This document shows positions 34,087-43,192 of a stretch of DNA of 64,000 bases, piece after piece (position 1 is the first letter of the stretch; each line of letters opens with the position of its first letter). The notes beneath the pieces are model-generated. The model ran no database searches, was not told the origin of the DNA, and was given only the letters and a program-made list of their open reading frames with translations. Both the position numbers and the translations under genes were made by a program. This stretch comes from Corynebacterium sp. Marseille-P4321 (lineage in GTDB: Bacteria > Actinomycetota > Actinomycetes > Mycobacteriales > Mycobacteriaceae), in contig NZ_CAHJXO010000003.1 of NCBI RefSeq assembly GCF_903645305.1, positions 186,001 to 250,000 of the forward strand, in the 5' to 3' direction.

Positions 34087-34323
34087 ATGGGACTTGATGA
34101 CTCCAACATGGGCGCATGGCTCGAAGCCATCGCATTGTTCGAGACCGCACGCGAAGGCGACTACCTCGCGTCCGCGCGGCTCGTGCGCTCCAGCGCCAAT
34201 CCGGAAGACGTCACGCTCAACCTGATGCGGCTGCTCGCTGTCTACCTGCGCGACGAATCCCCGCAAAAGCTCGACCGATTCATTGCCACGTCCCACCGCG
34301 TCGGCCCGCCGCCGCTTCTCTAA
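34087..34323 (+). CDS. Small conserved-looking protein upstream of metal transporter
   Basis: A 78-residue acidic protein with a helical pattern (WLEAIALFETAREGDYLASARLVR and LNLMRLLAVYLRDESPQKLDRF) and a proline end. I do not recognise the family. It has a strong promoter ending at its start codon and no ribosome site, so it is probably read from a leaderless transcript. It stands 46 bp before the metal-binding lipoprotein gene and may be the first gene of that operon. No membrane segment or metal-binding motif is visible. Confidence 0.7.
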   Translation: MGLDDSNMGAWLEAIALFETAREGDYLASARLVRSSANPEDVTLNLMRLLAVYLRDESPQKLDRFIATSHRVGPPPLL

Positions 34324-34369
34324 CCGCACGGAAAGTGCCCAGAAAGAACACAGAAAGAAAAGGACCAAC

Positions 34370-35293
34370 ATGTTGAAATCCAAGGTGCTCGCGCTCGCCG
34401 CCACGGCTGCGCTTGCTGCCGGCCTGGCAGGCTGTTCGCAGGACAGCGCAGACACCGCAGGCGGCAAAGACACCCCCGTCGTGCTCACCACGTTCACGGT
34501 GATCCAGGACATCGCCTCGAACGTCGCCGGCGACCACCTGCGGGTGGAGTCCATCACCAAACCCGGCGCGGAAATCCACGGCTACGAGCCCACCCCGGGC
34601 GACATCTCGCGCGCCTCCGACGCCGACCTGATCCTGGACAACGGCATGAACCTGGAAAACTGGTTCTCCCAGTTCGTCGCCGACCTGGACGTGCCCCACG
34701 CCGTGGTCAGCGAAGGTGTCGACCCGATCGACATCGCCGAGGACGCCTACGCCGGCAAGCCCAACCCGCACGCCTGGATGAGTCCGGTGAACGTGCAGAA
34801 GTACGTGGACAACATCGTCGACGCGTTCAGCGAACTCGACCCGGAGCACGCCGATGATTTCAAGGCCAACGGCGAAACATACAAGCAGGAACTGCAGGCT
34901 GTGCAAGACGAGCTGGAAACCAAGCTCGCCGCTGTCCCCGACAAGCAGCGCGCCTTGGTCACCTGCGAAGGTGCGTTCTCCTATCTGGCTCGCGACGCGA
35001 AGTTGACCGAGCGCTACATCTGGCCGGTCAACGCTGAGCAGGAAGCCACCCCGCAGCAGATCGCCGGCGCGATCGAGTTTGTGAAGGAAAACAACGTCCC
35101 GTCTGTGTTCTGTGAATCCACGGTCTCTAACGCGCCGATGATGCAGGTCGTGAAGGCCACCGGCGCGGAGTACGGCGGCACCCTCTACGTCGATTCGCTT
35201 TCTGAGGAAAACGGTCCGGTGCCGACCTACCTGGATCTGATTCGCCACGACACGAAGGTGATCATCGACGGTTTGAACGGGGGCAAGCAGTGA
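34370..35293 (+). CDS. Metal (Mn/Zn-type) ABC transporter substrate-binding lipoprotein
   Basis: This 307-residue lipoprotein has a signal peptide ending LAGC (C22 lipidated). The ZnuA/PsaA fold is indicated by H70 (GAEIHGYEP), a second histidine in KPNPHAWMSP, a glutamate in SVFCESTVSN and an aspartate in TLYVDSLS. These four are the positions that bind manganese, zinc or iron in cluster A-I proteins. It lacks the histidine-rich loop common in zinc types, and the transport genes sit next to a DtxR/MntR-type regulator, so manganese is the likelier metal. The ATG at 34370 follows AAAAGGACC. The end overlaps the ATPase gene. Confidence 0.9.
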   Translation: MLKSKVLALAATAALAAGLAGCSQDSADTAGGKDTPVVLTTFTVIQDIASNVAGDHLRVESITKPGAEIHGYEPTPGDISRASDADLILDNGMNLENWFSQFVADLDVPHAVVSEGVDPIDIAEDAYAGKPNPHAWMSPVNVQKYVDNIVDAFSELDPEHADDFKANGETYKQELQAVQDELETKLAAVPDKQRALVTCEGAFSYLARDAKLTERYIWPVNAEQEATPQQIAGAIEFVKENNVPSVFCESTVSNAPMMQVVKATGAEYGGTLYVDSLSEENGPVPTYLDLIRHDTKVIIDGLNGGKQ

Positions 35294-36015
35294 TCCCCGC
35301 AATCGCGGTTGACGATGTTGCGGTGCGCTACGGCGACGTCGTCGCGCTCGACGGCGCAACTTTGAGCGTCCAACCAGGCCGTATCTGTGGGCTGATCGGG
35401 ATGAACGGCGCGGGCAAATCCACGCTACTCAAGGCGATCATGGGGTTGGTCAAGCCGGATCGCGGCACGGTTCGTATCAACGGCATCGACCCCATGCGCG
35501 CCCGCAAGACGCAGGTGCTGGGCTACGTCCCGCAGAGCGAGGACGTGGACTGGCAGTTCCCGGTCACAGTGCGTGATGTGGTCATGATGGGCCGCTACGG
35601 CCACATGGGCTTTACCCGCCACGCGCGTGCGGAGGACATTGCGGCTGTGGATCGCGCGCTTGAGCGCACCCACCTTGAGTCGTTCGCAGACCGCCAGATC
35701 GGTCAGCTTTCGGGTGGCCAGAAGAAGCGTGCCTTCATCGCCCGCGGTATCGCTCAGGGTGCGAGCATCATGCTTCTCGACGAACCCTTCGCCGGCGTGG
35801 ACAAACATTCCGAGGCCACCATCACTGAGCTGCTGCGTGACCTCGCGGCAGAAGGCACCACTATTTTTGTGGTGACGCACGACCTGGTTGCCTTGCCCCA
35901 GCTCGCGCCGGAGACAGTGCTGTTGAACCGCCGGGTGTTGATGCACGCCCCGACTGAAGTGGTGTTAGAGCCGGACAATTTGGTACAGGGCTTCGGGATG
36001 GGGGTGCCGGCATGA
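35290..36015 (+). CDS. Metal ABC transporter ATP-binding protein
   Basis: This 241-residue ATPase energises the metal transporter. Walker A GMNGAGKST lies near residue 37, the Q-loop near VPQSEDVDWQFP, the signature LSGGQKKR, Walker B IMLLDEPFAGVD and the switch VVTHD. The DWxFPV segment is characteristic of Mn/Zn transporters. The GTG start overlaps the lipoprotein stop (GTGA), and the end overlaps the permease gene, so the three are coupled. Confidence 0.95.
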   Translation: MIPAIAVDDVAVRYGDVVALDGATLSVQPGRICGLIGMNGAGKSTLLKAIMGLVKPDRGTVRINGIDPMRARKTQVLGYVPQSEDVDWQFPVTVRDVVMMGRYGHMGFTRHARAEDIAAVDRALERTHLESFADRQIGQLSGGQKKRAFIARGIAQGASIMLLDEPFAGVDKHSEATITELLRDLAAEGTTIFVVTHDLVALPQLAPETVLLNRRVLMHAPTEVVLEPDNLVQGFGMGVPA

Positions 36016-36935
36016 TCTCGCTGTTAACCGAGCCGTTCAGCTACGAGTTCATGGTGCGCGCCCTGGCAACATCGCTGGTGGCGTCGATTGTCTGCGCGCT
36101 GTTGTCGTGCTGGCTGGTGTTGGTTGGCTGGTCGCTGATGGGCGATGCGGTAAGCCACGCTGTCCTGCCCGGCGTGGTGCTGGCCTACATTCTGGGCGTG
36201 CCGTTTGCCGTCGGCGCGGTGGTGTTCGGGTTCCTTGCGGTGGCACTGATCGGGCTGGTGCGCGATACGTCCCGGGTGAAGGAGGATGCGGCCATTGGCA
36301 TTGTGTTCACCACCATGTTCGCGCTGGGGCTCGTGCTCATTTCGGTAACCCCTTCGCACACGGATCTGAACCACATCATCTTCGGCAATCTGCTTGGTGT
36401 GTCCCGTGGGGACCTGCTGCAGGTGGCCATCCTGGGAGCGATCGTGTTGAGCGTGCTGGTGCTCAAGCGGCGCGACTTCACCCTCTACGCGTTCGATCCC
36501 ACCCATGCACACGCGATTGGGTTGAATCCGCGCCTGCTCGGTGCGGCCCTGCTGGCACTGCTGGCGCTGACGTCAGTGGTGGCACTCCAGGCCGTTGGCG
36601 TGATCCTGGTGGTGGCGATGCTGATCATCCCGGGTGCGACCGCCTACCTGCTCACCAACAAATTCGGCACGATGCTGATCATCGCCCCGACCATGTCGGC
36701 GGCGTGTGCGATTGTGGGCCTGTACTGCTCCTACTACCTGGACACGGCCTCTGGCGGCATGATCGTGCTCGCCCAAGGTGTGGTGTTTGGTGTGGTGTAC
36801 CTGTTCGGCCCGCATGGGGTGCTGCGGGGTCGTCGTTACGCATCCACGCGCACGAAGACGGAATCCGTGGCTTCCTCGCCGAGCGGCACCGCCTCCGCCG
36901 CGCCGGCAAGCCGGACCGCGACCGCGCCGGAGTAA
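36012..36935 (+). CDS. Metal ABC transporter permease
   Basis: This 307-residue ABC-3 family permease has eight or so hydrophobic segments and the family signatures SWLVLVGWSLMGDAVSHAVLPGVV near the start and KEDAAIGIVFTTMFALG. The C-terminal 40 residues are polar (threonine, serine and alanine rich). This tail is encoded antisense to the 3' end of the convergent regulator gene, with about 100 bp shared. It completes the lipoprotein-ATPase-permease operon. Confidence 0.93.
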   Translation: MISLLTEPFSYEFMVRALATSLVASIVCALLSCWLVLVGWSLMGDAVSHAVLPGVVLAYILGVPFAVGAVVFGFLAVALIGLVRDTSRVKEDAAIGIVFTTMFALGLVLISVTPSHTDLNHIIFGNLLGVSRGDLLQVAILGAIVLSVLVLKRRDFTLYAFDPTHAHAIGLNPRLLGAALLALLALTSVVALQAVGVILVVAMLIIPGATAYLLTNKFGTMLIIAPTMSAACAIVGLYCSYYLDTASGGMIVLAQGVVFGVVYLFGPHGVLRGRRYASTRTKTESVASSPSGTASAAPASRTATAPE

Positions 36936-37513
36936 GGGGCACCCTCTCCCACCTCGAGGGTTGCGCCGACGACGAGCCCGTGACTGTCGAAGAATTGCAG
37001 CAGTTTCGGGTCGTCGTCGGCAATGCGTTCAATCGTGGCCTTCTGCCCCGGCTGCACGCCGGTCAGTGGGACGGCCTCGGGGGCATCAACACGCCCGCTG
37101 GCTGAGGGGATGGGGTCACCGTGGGGGTCGCGGCTGGGGTAGTCCAAAAACGCGTCGATGCGGTCGACCATAAAGTCGCTCACCGAGTGTTCGAGGTTTT
37201 CGGCCTCGTCGTGCACCTGGTCCCAGGTGTAGCCCAACGCCTCCACCAAAAACGTTTCAATCAGGCGGTGGCGGCGGATCATCGCCACCGCGTACGTGCG
37301 GCCTGTGTCGGTCAGCTCGATGGCGCCGTAGGGCTTATGTTCCACCAGGCCCTGCTCGCCGAGCTTGCGCACCCCGTCGGAGACGGTGGATTTGCGCAGT
37401 CCAAGGTGCTTGGCCACTGACGACGGTGTCACCGGCGTATCTGACCACTCCGAAAGCGCCCAGATGCCTTTGAGGTAGTTCTGGGTACTGGTGGACAGGT
37501 CGCCGACGGACAT
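36836..37513 (-). CDS. DtxR/MntR-family metal-dependent transcriptional regulator
   Basis: This 225-residue regulator has an N-terminal winged helix-turn-helix (TSTQNYLKGIWALSEWSDTPVTPSSVAKHLGLRKSTVSDGVRKL), a helical dimerisation and metal domain with RHRLIETFLVEALGYTWDQVHDEAENLEHSVSD and a C-terminal SH3-like FeoA domain. It is expected to bind DNA when loaded with Mn(II) or Fe(II). Adjacent convergent transport genes suggest it controls manganese uptake. The ATG at 37513 gives MSVGDLSTSTQNYL. Its last 100 bp overlap the permease gene on the other strand. Confidence 0.9.
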   Translation of the reverse strand: MSVGDLSTSTQNYLKGIWALSEWSDTPVTPSSVAKHLGLRKSTVSDGVRKLGEQGLVEHKPYGAIELTDTGRTYAVAMIRRHRLIETFLVEALGYTWDQVHDEAENLEHSVSDFMVDRIDAFLDYPSRDPHGDPIPSASGRVDAPEAVPLTGVQPGQKATIERIADDDPKLLQFFDSHGLVVGATLEVGEGAPYSGAVAVRLAGAAEAVPLGEEATDSVFVRVDA

Positions 37514-37556
37514 GCTCGCCACTCTACTTGGCGGCGCGCATGCGCCTACGCGGTGT

Positions 37557-38765
37557 CTACGCACGACGCTTGCGCGGCTGGCCTAAGCGTGCCGGCGCCC
37601 AGCGCGGCAGGGCCACGTCGCGGCCGAACAGGTGCACCACGTTGCGCTCGTAGCCGTCCAGGACCTCGGAGTAGTAACCCAGCAGCTGGTCGCCGAGCGC
37701 GGCCCAGGTCTTGTCCGCCACGGACTCGCGCGCGGCGGCCTGCAGTGTGGTGTGGCGGGCGTCGTCGAGAATCCACCGCGCGGCGTCGTAAAGCTCCTGC
37801 TCGAAGGTCTCCACCTCGAGCAAAAGCCCGTTGTCGCCGTGTATGATCAGGTCGATGGGGCCGCCGGCGCGGGGGCCGATGGTGGGCACGCCGGAGGCTT
37901 GCGCTTCCTGGATGGTCTGGCAGAACGTCTCAAATTCGCCGGTGTGCACGAACAGGTCCAGCGAGGCGTACGCGCGCGCCAGCTCCTCGCCGGAGAGCGC
38001 CCCGGTGAACACGGCGGTGGGCATCAGCGCCTGCAGGGCGTCGCGCTCGGGGCCGTCGCCCACAATCACCAGCTGAATGTCCGGATCCGCCTCCAGCGCC
38101 GCCAGCCGGTGCACGCTCTTTTCCGCCGCCAGGCGCCCCACGAAGCCGACGAGCTTTTTGCTTGCCGACGCATCCCAGCCCCGCCGCAGAACCTCAGACC
38201 GCTTGGACGGGTTGAACAGCTCCGTATCCACGCCGCGGCCCCAATGGCGCACGTTTTTGATGCCGTGGGATTCCAGCTCGCGGATGTACTCGCTGGACGG
38301 CGCGAGTGTCATCTCGCACATGTTATGAATCGTGCGCGTCCAATCCCAGGCGATATTTGCCACCATCGCCGCGTGGTACTTCGTGGCAAACCCCGCCACG
38401 TCCGTCTGGTACAACCCCACCGCGGGAACACCCAGCTGGCGGGCCGAAAACGCCCCCGCACCGCCGAGGACGAACGGGCTGGCCAGGTGCACGATATCCG
38501 GCTTGAACTCCGCCAACGCAGCCGTGACCGTGGTGGTGGGCACGCCGATCGGCAGCGAATCCACCAGCGGAATCATCACCGTAGGCACCCGCACGATGGG
38601 AAAGCCCAGGTAATCAGCGATCTCGTCCTGGAAGTCGCGGGCACCCGGGGCGACCACCATCGCCTCATGGCCCTCACGCTTAAGGTGCTCCAGCACGCGC
38701 AGCACCGAGTTGGTCACGCCGTTGACGTTCGGCAAAAAGGATTCCGCCACAATTCCCACACGCAT
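37557..38765 (-). CDS. mgtA: GDP-mannose-dependent glycosyltransferase (MgtA-type)
   Basis: This 402-residue GT4-family retaining glycosyltransferase begins MRVGIVAESFLPNVNGVTNSV, carries HWGRGVDTELFNP and has the E-x7-E motif in GEFETFCQTIQEAQASGVP. In Corynebacterium glutamicum MgtA lies in the same men-gene neighbourhood and mannosylates a glucuronosyl diacylglycerol anchor for lipomannan-like glycolipids. Function is taken from that synteny and sequence type. The ATG at 38765 begins the Rossmann strand. It sits 48 bp after the DUF3592 gene and probably ends the menD operon. Confidence 0.88.
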   Translation of the reverse strand: MRVGIVAESFLPNVNGVTNSVLRVLEHLKREGHEAMVVAPGARDFQDEIADYLGFPIVRVPTVMIPLVDSLPIGVPTTTVTAALAEFKPDIVHLASPFVLGGAGAFSARQLGVPAVGLYQTDVAGFATKYHAAMVANIAWDWTRTIHNMCEMTLAPSSEYIRELESHGIKNVRHWGRGVDTELFNPSKRSEVLRRGWDASASKKLVGFVGRLAAEKSVHRLAALEADPDIQLVIVGDGPERDALQALMPTAVFTGALSGEELARAYASLDLFVHTGEFETFCQTIQEAQASGVPTIGPRAGGPIDLIIHGDNGLLLEVETFEQELYDAARWILDDARHTTLQAAARESVADKTWAALGDQLLGYYSEVLDGYERNVVHLFGRDVALPRWAPARLGQPRKRRA

Positions 38766-38813
38766 AATGGCCCCAAGTGTGGCACCCGAAGCCGAACGTA
38801 CGCCCAACTGCAG

Positions 38814-39236
38814 TTAAACCCGGCGTGAACTTTCGGGAACCCAGCGCGTGACCGCGAACCACGCCGCAGCCGCCACCGCGGTGGACACGGCGAGCGAGGA
38901 CAGCGCCGGGATAAGCGACAGCGTCCAGGCGCGCCCCTCCACCTTCACCAGATCCGGGTCATTCTTCGCGTACGTCACCCACACCTGCTGGCCCTGCCCG
39001 AGCCCCGTGGGGTACAACAGCCCACCCGGCGGGGAGACCACCTGGCCTTCCTCGTCGACGTACTCGACGTAGGTGCGCAGCCGTCCCACGTCGGTGACGG
39101 TGCCGATGCCGCGTCCCGGGTCCGCCGCAATGCGCGCGTCGTTGATCCAGGGACCGAACACCATCGCCGCGCAGGACAACAGCGCGCAGGCGTAGAGCGC
39201 CAGCACGAGCTGGTGGGCGCGCCTGCGCAGCCGCAT
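38814..39236 (-). CDS. DUF3592-like two-membrane-segment protein
   Basis: This 140-residue protein has a membrane helix near the N-terminus (LVLALYACALLSCAAMVFG, 10-28), a central domain with GIGTVTDVGRLRTYVEYVDEEG and QVWVTYAKNDPDLVKVEG resembling DUF3592, and a second helix near 108-130. No enzymatic motif is seen. Its start codon overlaps the menD stop (TAATG), so translation is coupled to menD. Function is unknown. Confidence 0.75.
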   Translation of the reverse strand: MRLRRRAHQLVLALYACALLSCAAMVFGPWINDARIAADPGRGIGTVTDVGRLRTYVEYVDEEGQVVSPPGGLLYPTGLGQGQQVWVTYAKNDPDLVKVEGRAWTLSLIPALSSLAVSTAVAAAAWFAVTRWVPESSRRV

Positions 39237-40852
39237 TACTTATTCAGCCTCTCCGCGAGCGCCCGGCGCGTCGCACGTGTCGTGCGCGCCTCCACCACCG
39301 TGATTGGGCTGGGCTGCGCCTCGAGGTCGCGCAGGACTTCGTGCAGCTCTGCCAGGTTGTCGGCGCGGCGGTAATCGGCGCCGTAGCCGGCGACGATGTC
39401 TGCGATCTCGGTGCCGTGCGGGGTGCCGAAGGCGCGCTCGAAGCGCTCGCGCACCGCGGCTGCACCCGGCTCGAGCGCCTCGAAGATGCCGCCGCCATCG
39501 TCGTTGGCCACCACGATGGTCAGGTTGCCCGGGCGCGGCTCGTCCGGCCCGATGAGCAGGCCGTTGATATCGTGCAGGAACGTCAGGTCCCCCACGAGCG
39601 CCACGGTGCGCGGGGCACGAATCTCGTCCGGGCGCAGAGCCTGCGTGGCCAGCGCGATGCCCACGGCCTGCGAAAGCGTGCCGTCGATACCAGCGGCGCC
39701 GCGCGGGGAGTACGTGTCCACCCCGTCGAAGGGCATGCCGACAAAGCTCACGTCGCGTACCGGGTTCGACGACCCCACCACGAACGTGTCCCCCACCGCC
39801 AAGGTGTCGCAGACCGCCGCCGCGACGTGGAGGCCGGTGAAGCCGAACTCCTCACCGGCAAGCGCCGTGCGCACCGTCTCCGCGCCGACCTCGCCCGCAG
39901 CCTCGCAGATCTTGATCCATGTATCCGTCGGCTGGCCGGTAACCTTCACGCGGGTGCCGCGCACGTCCGGCTGGCCCGTGAACGTCTCCGTCCGGCTCAA
40001 CCCGATCACCCGGATGTCCGGGTCCGCCAGCAGCGCCATCACGTCGCGGTGCAGCGTCGGGTGCCCCACCACCACGACCTGCTCCGGCTTTGTCGACGCC
40101 GCGAAGTCGCCGCCGTCGTGCGAAATCGCCACCTCGGACTGCGCGAAAAAGCGCGCCGCCAGCGGGTGCACCTGGTGGAAGGGCGTGGGCGCGGACGGTT
40201 CCGCAATGGTGGGCACGTGCTCCAAGCCCGGCACCTCCCACGCCTCGTCACCCGCGATGACCAACGTGTCGCGGGTGATGTCAATATCCACCTCGCCGTG
40301 GTCTGTAAAGAACCCACCGCGGCTCAGCGCCCCCGGGCCCACCCGGCGCGGCGCCCCCACCATCTCCGGTAGGGCCTGCGGCACCAGCGGGGTGTCGAAG
40401 GAGACGTTCAGGTGCACTTGGGGGGAAGAGAAGTCCAACGCGGAGACGTCGTCAAGCTCATGCACCTGCTGCGTTCGCGCGTACCGGCCGAAGATGCCCT
40501 CCTGCCAAATCGTCTGGCTCGCGCCTGTGCCCCACAGGCGCGCGGGGCGATCCGCCGAAACCACCGCGAGCGGGGTGTGCGACATGTGCGCCTCCACCAG
40601 CGCCGGGAAGCAGTTCGCCACAGCGGTGCCGGAGGTGGTGACCACGGCAACATGACGGCGCTGCACGCGCGCGAGCCCGAGGGCGGTGAACGCGGCGGCG
40701 CGCTCGTCGATACGCATGTGCACCGTGACATCCGCCCGCGCGAGCAAGGCGTAGGTCAGCGGCGAATTGCGCGAACCCGGGCACATCACCACATCGGTGC
40801 AGTGCGCGGCGATGCGCTCGGCGACCGCAGCCGCGAGAGTCGTTGAATCCAT
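39236..40852 (-). CDS. menD: SEPHCHC synthase MenD
   Basis: This 538-residue thiamine diphosphate enzyme joins 2-oxoglutarate-derived succinic semialdehyde to isochorismate in menaquinone synthesis. The N-terminus holds CPGSRNSPLTYAL and RIDERAAAFTALGLA. The ThDP motif runs from GDLTFLHDINGLL to NDDGGGIFEAL near 430-460. A perfect AGGAGG lies before the ATG at 40852 and overlaps the end of the preceding gene. Length is typical. Confidence 0.96.
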   Translation of the reverse strand: MDSTTLAAAVAERIAAHCTDVVMCPGSRNSPLTYALLARADVTVHMRIDERAAAFTALGLARVQRRHVAVVTTSGTAVANCFPALVEAHMSHTPLAVVSADRPARLWGTGASQTIWQEGIFGRYARTQQVHELDDVSALDFSSPQVHLNVSFDTPLVPQALPEMVGAPRRVGPGALSRGGFFTDHGEVDIDITRDTLVIAGDEAWEVPGLEHVPTIAEPSAPTPFHQVHPLAARFFAQSEVAISHDGGDFAASTKPEQVVVVGHPTLHRDVMALLADPDIRVIGLSRTETFTGQPDVRGTRVKVTGQPTDTWIKICEAAGEVGAETVRTALAGEEFGFTGLHVAAAVCDTLAVGDTFVVGSSNPVRDVSFVGMPFDGVDTYSPRGAAGIDGTLSQAVGIALATQALRPDEIRAPRTVALVGDLTFLHDINGLLIGPDEPRPGNLTIVVANDDGGGIFEALEPGAAAVRERFERAFGTPHGTEIADIVAGYGADYRRADNLAELHEVLRDLEAQPSPITVVEARTTRATRRALAERLNK

Positions 40853-40862
40853 GCCCTACCTC

Positions 40863-41432
40863 CTAGAACCACGAACCTGCGCCATCGCGCAGCTGGTCGA
40901 TGATCTCGCGCGCTTCATCGCGCACCTCCGGCGGGATCTCCGGCGCCTCCGGGGCCGGCGGCGGCGCGGGTTCGTCGTCGGGCAGGGTAGCGGTCGGCTC
41001 GTCGCGCTCGCCGAAGATGGACGGGAACTTCGTGGTGGTCTCCGTCTTCGTTTCCGTCTCGGTGGTGGTGATCACCTCGGTTTCCACCACCGGCGGCTTA
41101 TCTGCCTCCGCCGCGGCGCCGCGCCACAGGAAAAACAGGCTCACGGCCGCGACGAACGAGCCCGCCGCGAGCACCCCGAGCGCAATCGTGCCCGCGTTGG
41201 AACCCTGCGGCTGCGGGGCGTACTCGGGCTCACGGTAGGCGGGCTCGCGATATGCCGGCTCGTAGGCGTACTCCGGTTCGCGGTACTCGCGCTCGTACCC
41301 CGCTTCGTACCCTGCCCGGTAGGATGCCTCGTACGCGGGTTCGCGGTAGCTCTCCTCCGGGAAGTACTGCTTCGGGCGCTGCTTGCGCGGGCCGCGCTCC
41401 GGCGACCCGTACTGTCGCGTCTCGTTGTCCAT
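40863..41432 (-). CDS. Single-pass membrane protein with tyrosine/glutamate repeats
   Basis: This 189-residue protein has a hydrophilic N-terminal region made of imperfect YREPxY and YEAGYE repeats (about 27-72), a single membrane segment (about 82-103), then a threonine-rich stretch (TTTETETKTETTTK) and an acidic proline-rich end. I do not recognise a family beyond short hypothetical proteins. It lies 10 bp before menD, whose ribosome site overlaps its 3' end, so both are probably co-transcribed. The N-terminal side should be cytoplasmic. Function is unknown. Confidence 0.72.
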   Translation of the reverse strand: MDNETRQYGSPERGPRKQRPKQYFPEESYREPAYEASYRAGYEAGYEREYREPEYAYEPAYREPAYREPEYAPQPQGSNAGTIALGVLAAGSFVAAVSLFFLWRGAAAEADKPPVVETEVITTTETETKTETTTKFPSIFGERDEPTATLPDDEPAPPPAPEAPEIPPEVRDEAREIIDQLRDGAGSWF

Positions 41433-41489
41433 GCCCTGAAGCCTAGCGCGCGGCGTGGCCGTGCAGAATTGAGCCCGAAGACGCCGGGA

Positions 41490-41521
41490 ACGAAAACGGG
41501 CGCACCCGCCGGCGCGCCCGT
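41490..41521 (-). terminator. Terminator after the dicarboxylate transporter
   Basis: ACGGGCGC (41496-41503) and GCGCCCGT (41514-41521) form an 8-bp stem with a 10-nt loop. On the minus strand it is followed by TTTTCG. It ends the feoA-feoB-feoC-menC-transporter unit. Confidence 0.75.
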
Positions 41522-41562
41522 TGTGTGTGCAGGTTGGCTCCTACGGCACTTCTACAGCACTC

Positions 41563-43143
41563 TTACAGCACCAGCCCGAAGACCGGGACCGCGATGAAGT
41601 AGGTGGCCAGGGAGATGAGCACCAGGCCGATGATGTTCAGCCAAACGCCGCCCTTGATCATCTCGCCCATGGTGACGTAGCCGGACGAGTACGCAATCGC
41701 GTTCGGCGGGGTGGCCACCGGCAGCATGAACGCACAGGTAGCGGACAGCGCAACCGGGATGGCCAGCAGCAGCACGTTCATGTCGGTGGCCTCGGTGAGC
41801 CCGATGCCCACGGCCACGCCACCCATAATCGGCAGGAACGTTGCTGCCGTGGCGGTGTTGGAGGTCAGCTCGGTGAGGAAGAGCACCAGCGTCGCAACCG
41901 CGGCGAGCAGCAGGAACGTCGGCAGGACGGCCAGGCCCTTGGCGGCCTCACCGATCCACAGCGACAGGCCGGTGGAGGTGAACATCGCCGACAGGGACAG
42001 CCCGCCGCCGAAGAGCAGGAGCACGTCCCACGGCATCTCGTTCGCCGTCTCCCAGTCCAGCAGGCGCTTGCCGTCGCCCTTGGCCGGGACGGTGAACATG
42101 AGCAGGCCGGCGATAATGCCCACGATGGCGTCGTCGTACGGGAACTCCCAGCCGTAGCGGCTAATCCCCAGCGGGATGAAGATCCACGCCAGTGCTGCGA
42201 CGAGGAAGATCACGCCCACGGCAACCTGCGGGAACGTCCAGGGGCCGAGCTTGCGGATCTCATCGTCGATGAGCTCCTTGCCGCCCGGGATCTGGTCGAT
42301 CTCCGGCTTGAACACGGTGATGAGCAGCCCCCAGGCGATGAAGGTGAACACCACGGCCACCGGCAGGCCGACGAGCATCCACTGGCCGAAGCCGATGGTG
42401 ATGTCGTGCGCTTCCTCCATGTAGCCCTTCAGCAGCGCGTTCGGCGGGGTGCCAATCAGCGTGCCGAGCGAACCGATGGAGGCGGAGTACGCAATGGCCA
42501 GCATGAGTGCGGTGGCGAACTTCTTCTGCTTGTCCATGCCGCCGACGGTCTCCGCGGTGAGCATGAGCACCGAGGTACCAATCGGCAGCATCACCACGGC
42601 GGTGGCGGTGTTAGACACCCACATGGACATGAACCCGGTGGCCAGCATGAAGCCCAAGATGATGCGCTTCGGCGACGTGCCCACCACCTTCACCACGTAC
42701 AGCGCCAGGCGGCGGTGCAGGTTCCAGCGCTGCAGGCCGAGCGCCATGAGGAAGCCGCCCATGAACAGGAAAATCGTCGCGGAGGCGTAGGGCGAGGACA
42801 CGTCCTTGAACGGTGCGACGCCCATGATGGGGAAGATCGCGATGGGCAAAAGCGCAGTGGCGGCGAGCGGGATCGCTTCCGTCATCCACCACGCCGCCAT
42901 GAGCACCGTGGTCGCGGCGACGACACGCATGGCCTGTGCCGAGTACTCCACGTCCGCCTTCGCGCCGGAGGATTGCTGCACGGTCTCGGCCGCGCCGGAC
43001 GGGAAGATCCAGTACACAATGACAGCCAGCACGATGCCGGCGATGAGCCCGATGAGTTGGCGGCGCCACTCGCCGGGTTCGGGGGATTTCGCAAGGTCGC
43101 CGTCGGAAAGTTCGGACGACTCGTGGGTCACGGGAGTAGACAT
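41563..43143 (-). CDS. DASS-family sodium/dicarboxylate transporter
   Basis: This 526-residue SLC13/DASS permease has around eleven hydrophobic segments and the two substrate/sodium-binding SNT motifs, SNTATAVVMLPIG in the first half and LTSNTATAATFLP in the second. Corynebacterial members take up succinate, fumarate or malate with Na+. It lies 49 bp after menC on the same strand and so may belong to that operon, although no functional link to menaquinone is obvious. A terminator follows. Confidence 0.92.
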   Translation of the reverse strand: MSTPVTHESSELSDGDLAKSPEPGEWRRQLIGLIAGIVLAVIVYWIFPSGAAETVQQSSGAKADVEYSAQAMRVVAATTVLMAAWWMTEAIPLAATALLPIAIFPIMGVAPFKDVSSPYASATIFLFMGGFLMALGLQRWNLHRRLALYVVKVVGTSPKRIILGFMLATGFMSMWVSNTATAVVMLPIGTSVLMLTAETVGGMDKQKKFATALMLAIAYSASIGSLGTLIGTPPNALLKGYMEEAHDITIGFGQWMLVGLPVAVVFTFIAWGLLITVFKPEIDQIPGGKELIDDEIRKLGPWTFPQVAVGVIFLVAALAWIFIPLGISRYGWEFPYDDAIVGIIAGLLMFTVPAKGDGKRLLDWETANEMPWDVLLLFGGGLSLSAMFTSTGLSLWIGEAAKGLAVLPTFLLLAAVATLVLFLTELTSNTATAATFLPIMGGVAVGIGLTEATDMNVLLLAIPVALSATCAFMLPVATPPNAIAYSSGYVTMGEMIKGGVWLNIIGLVLISLATYFIAVPVFGLVL

Positions 43144-43192
43144 GGCCGGAACCTTACGCCCGTTACACCTATTGCTAGGTAGAAACGGGAAA

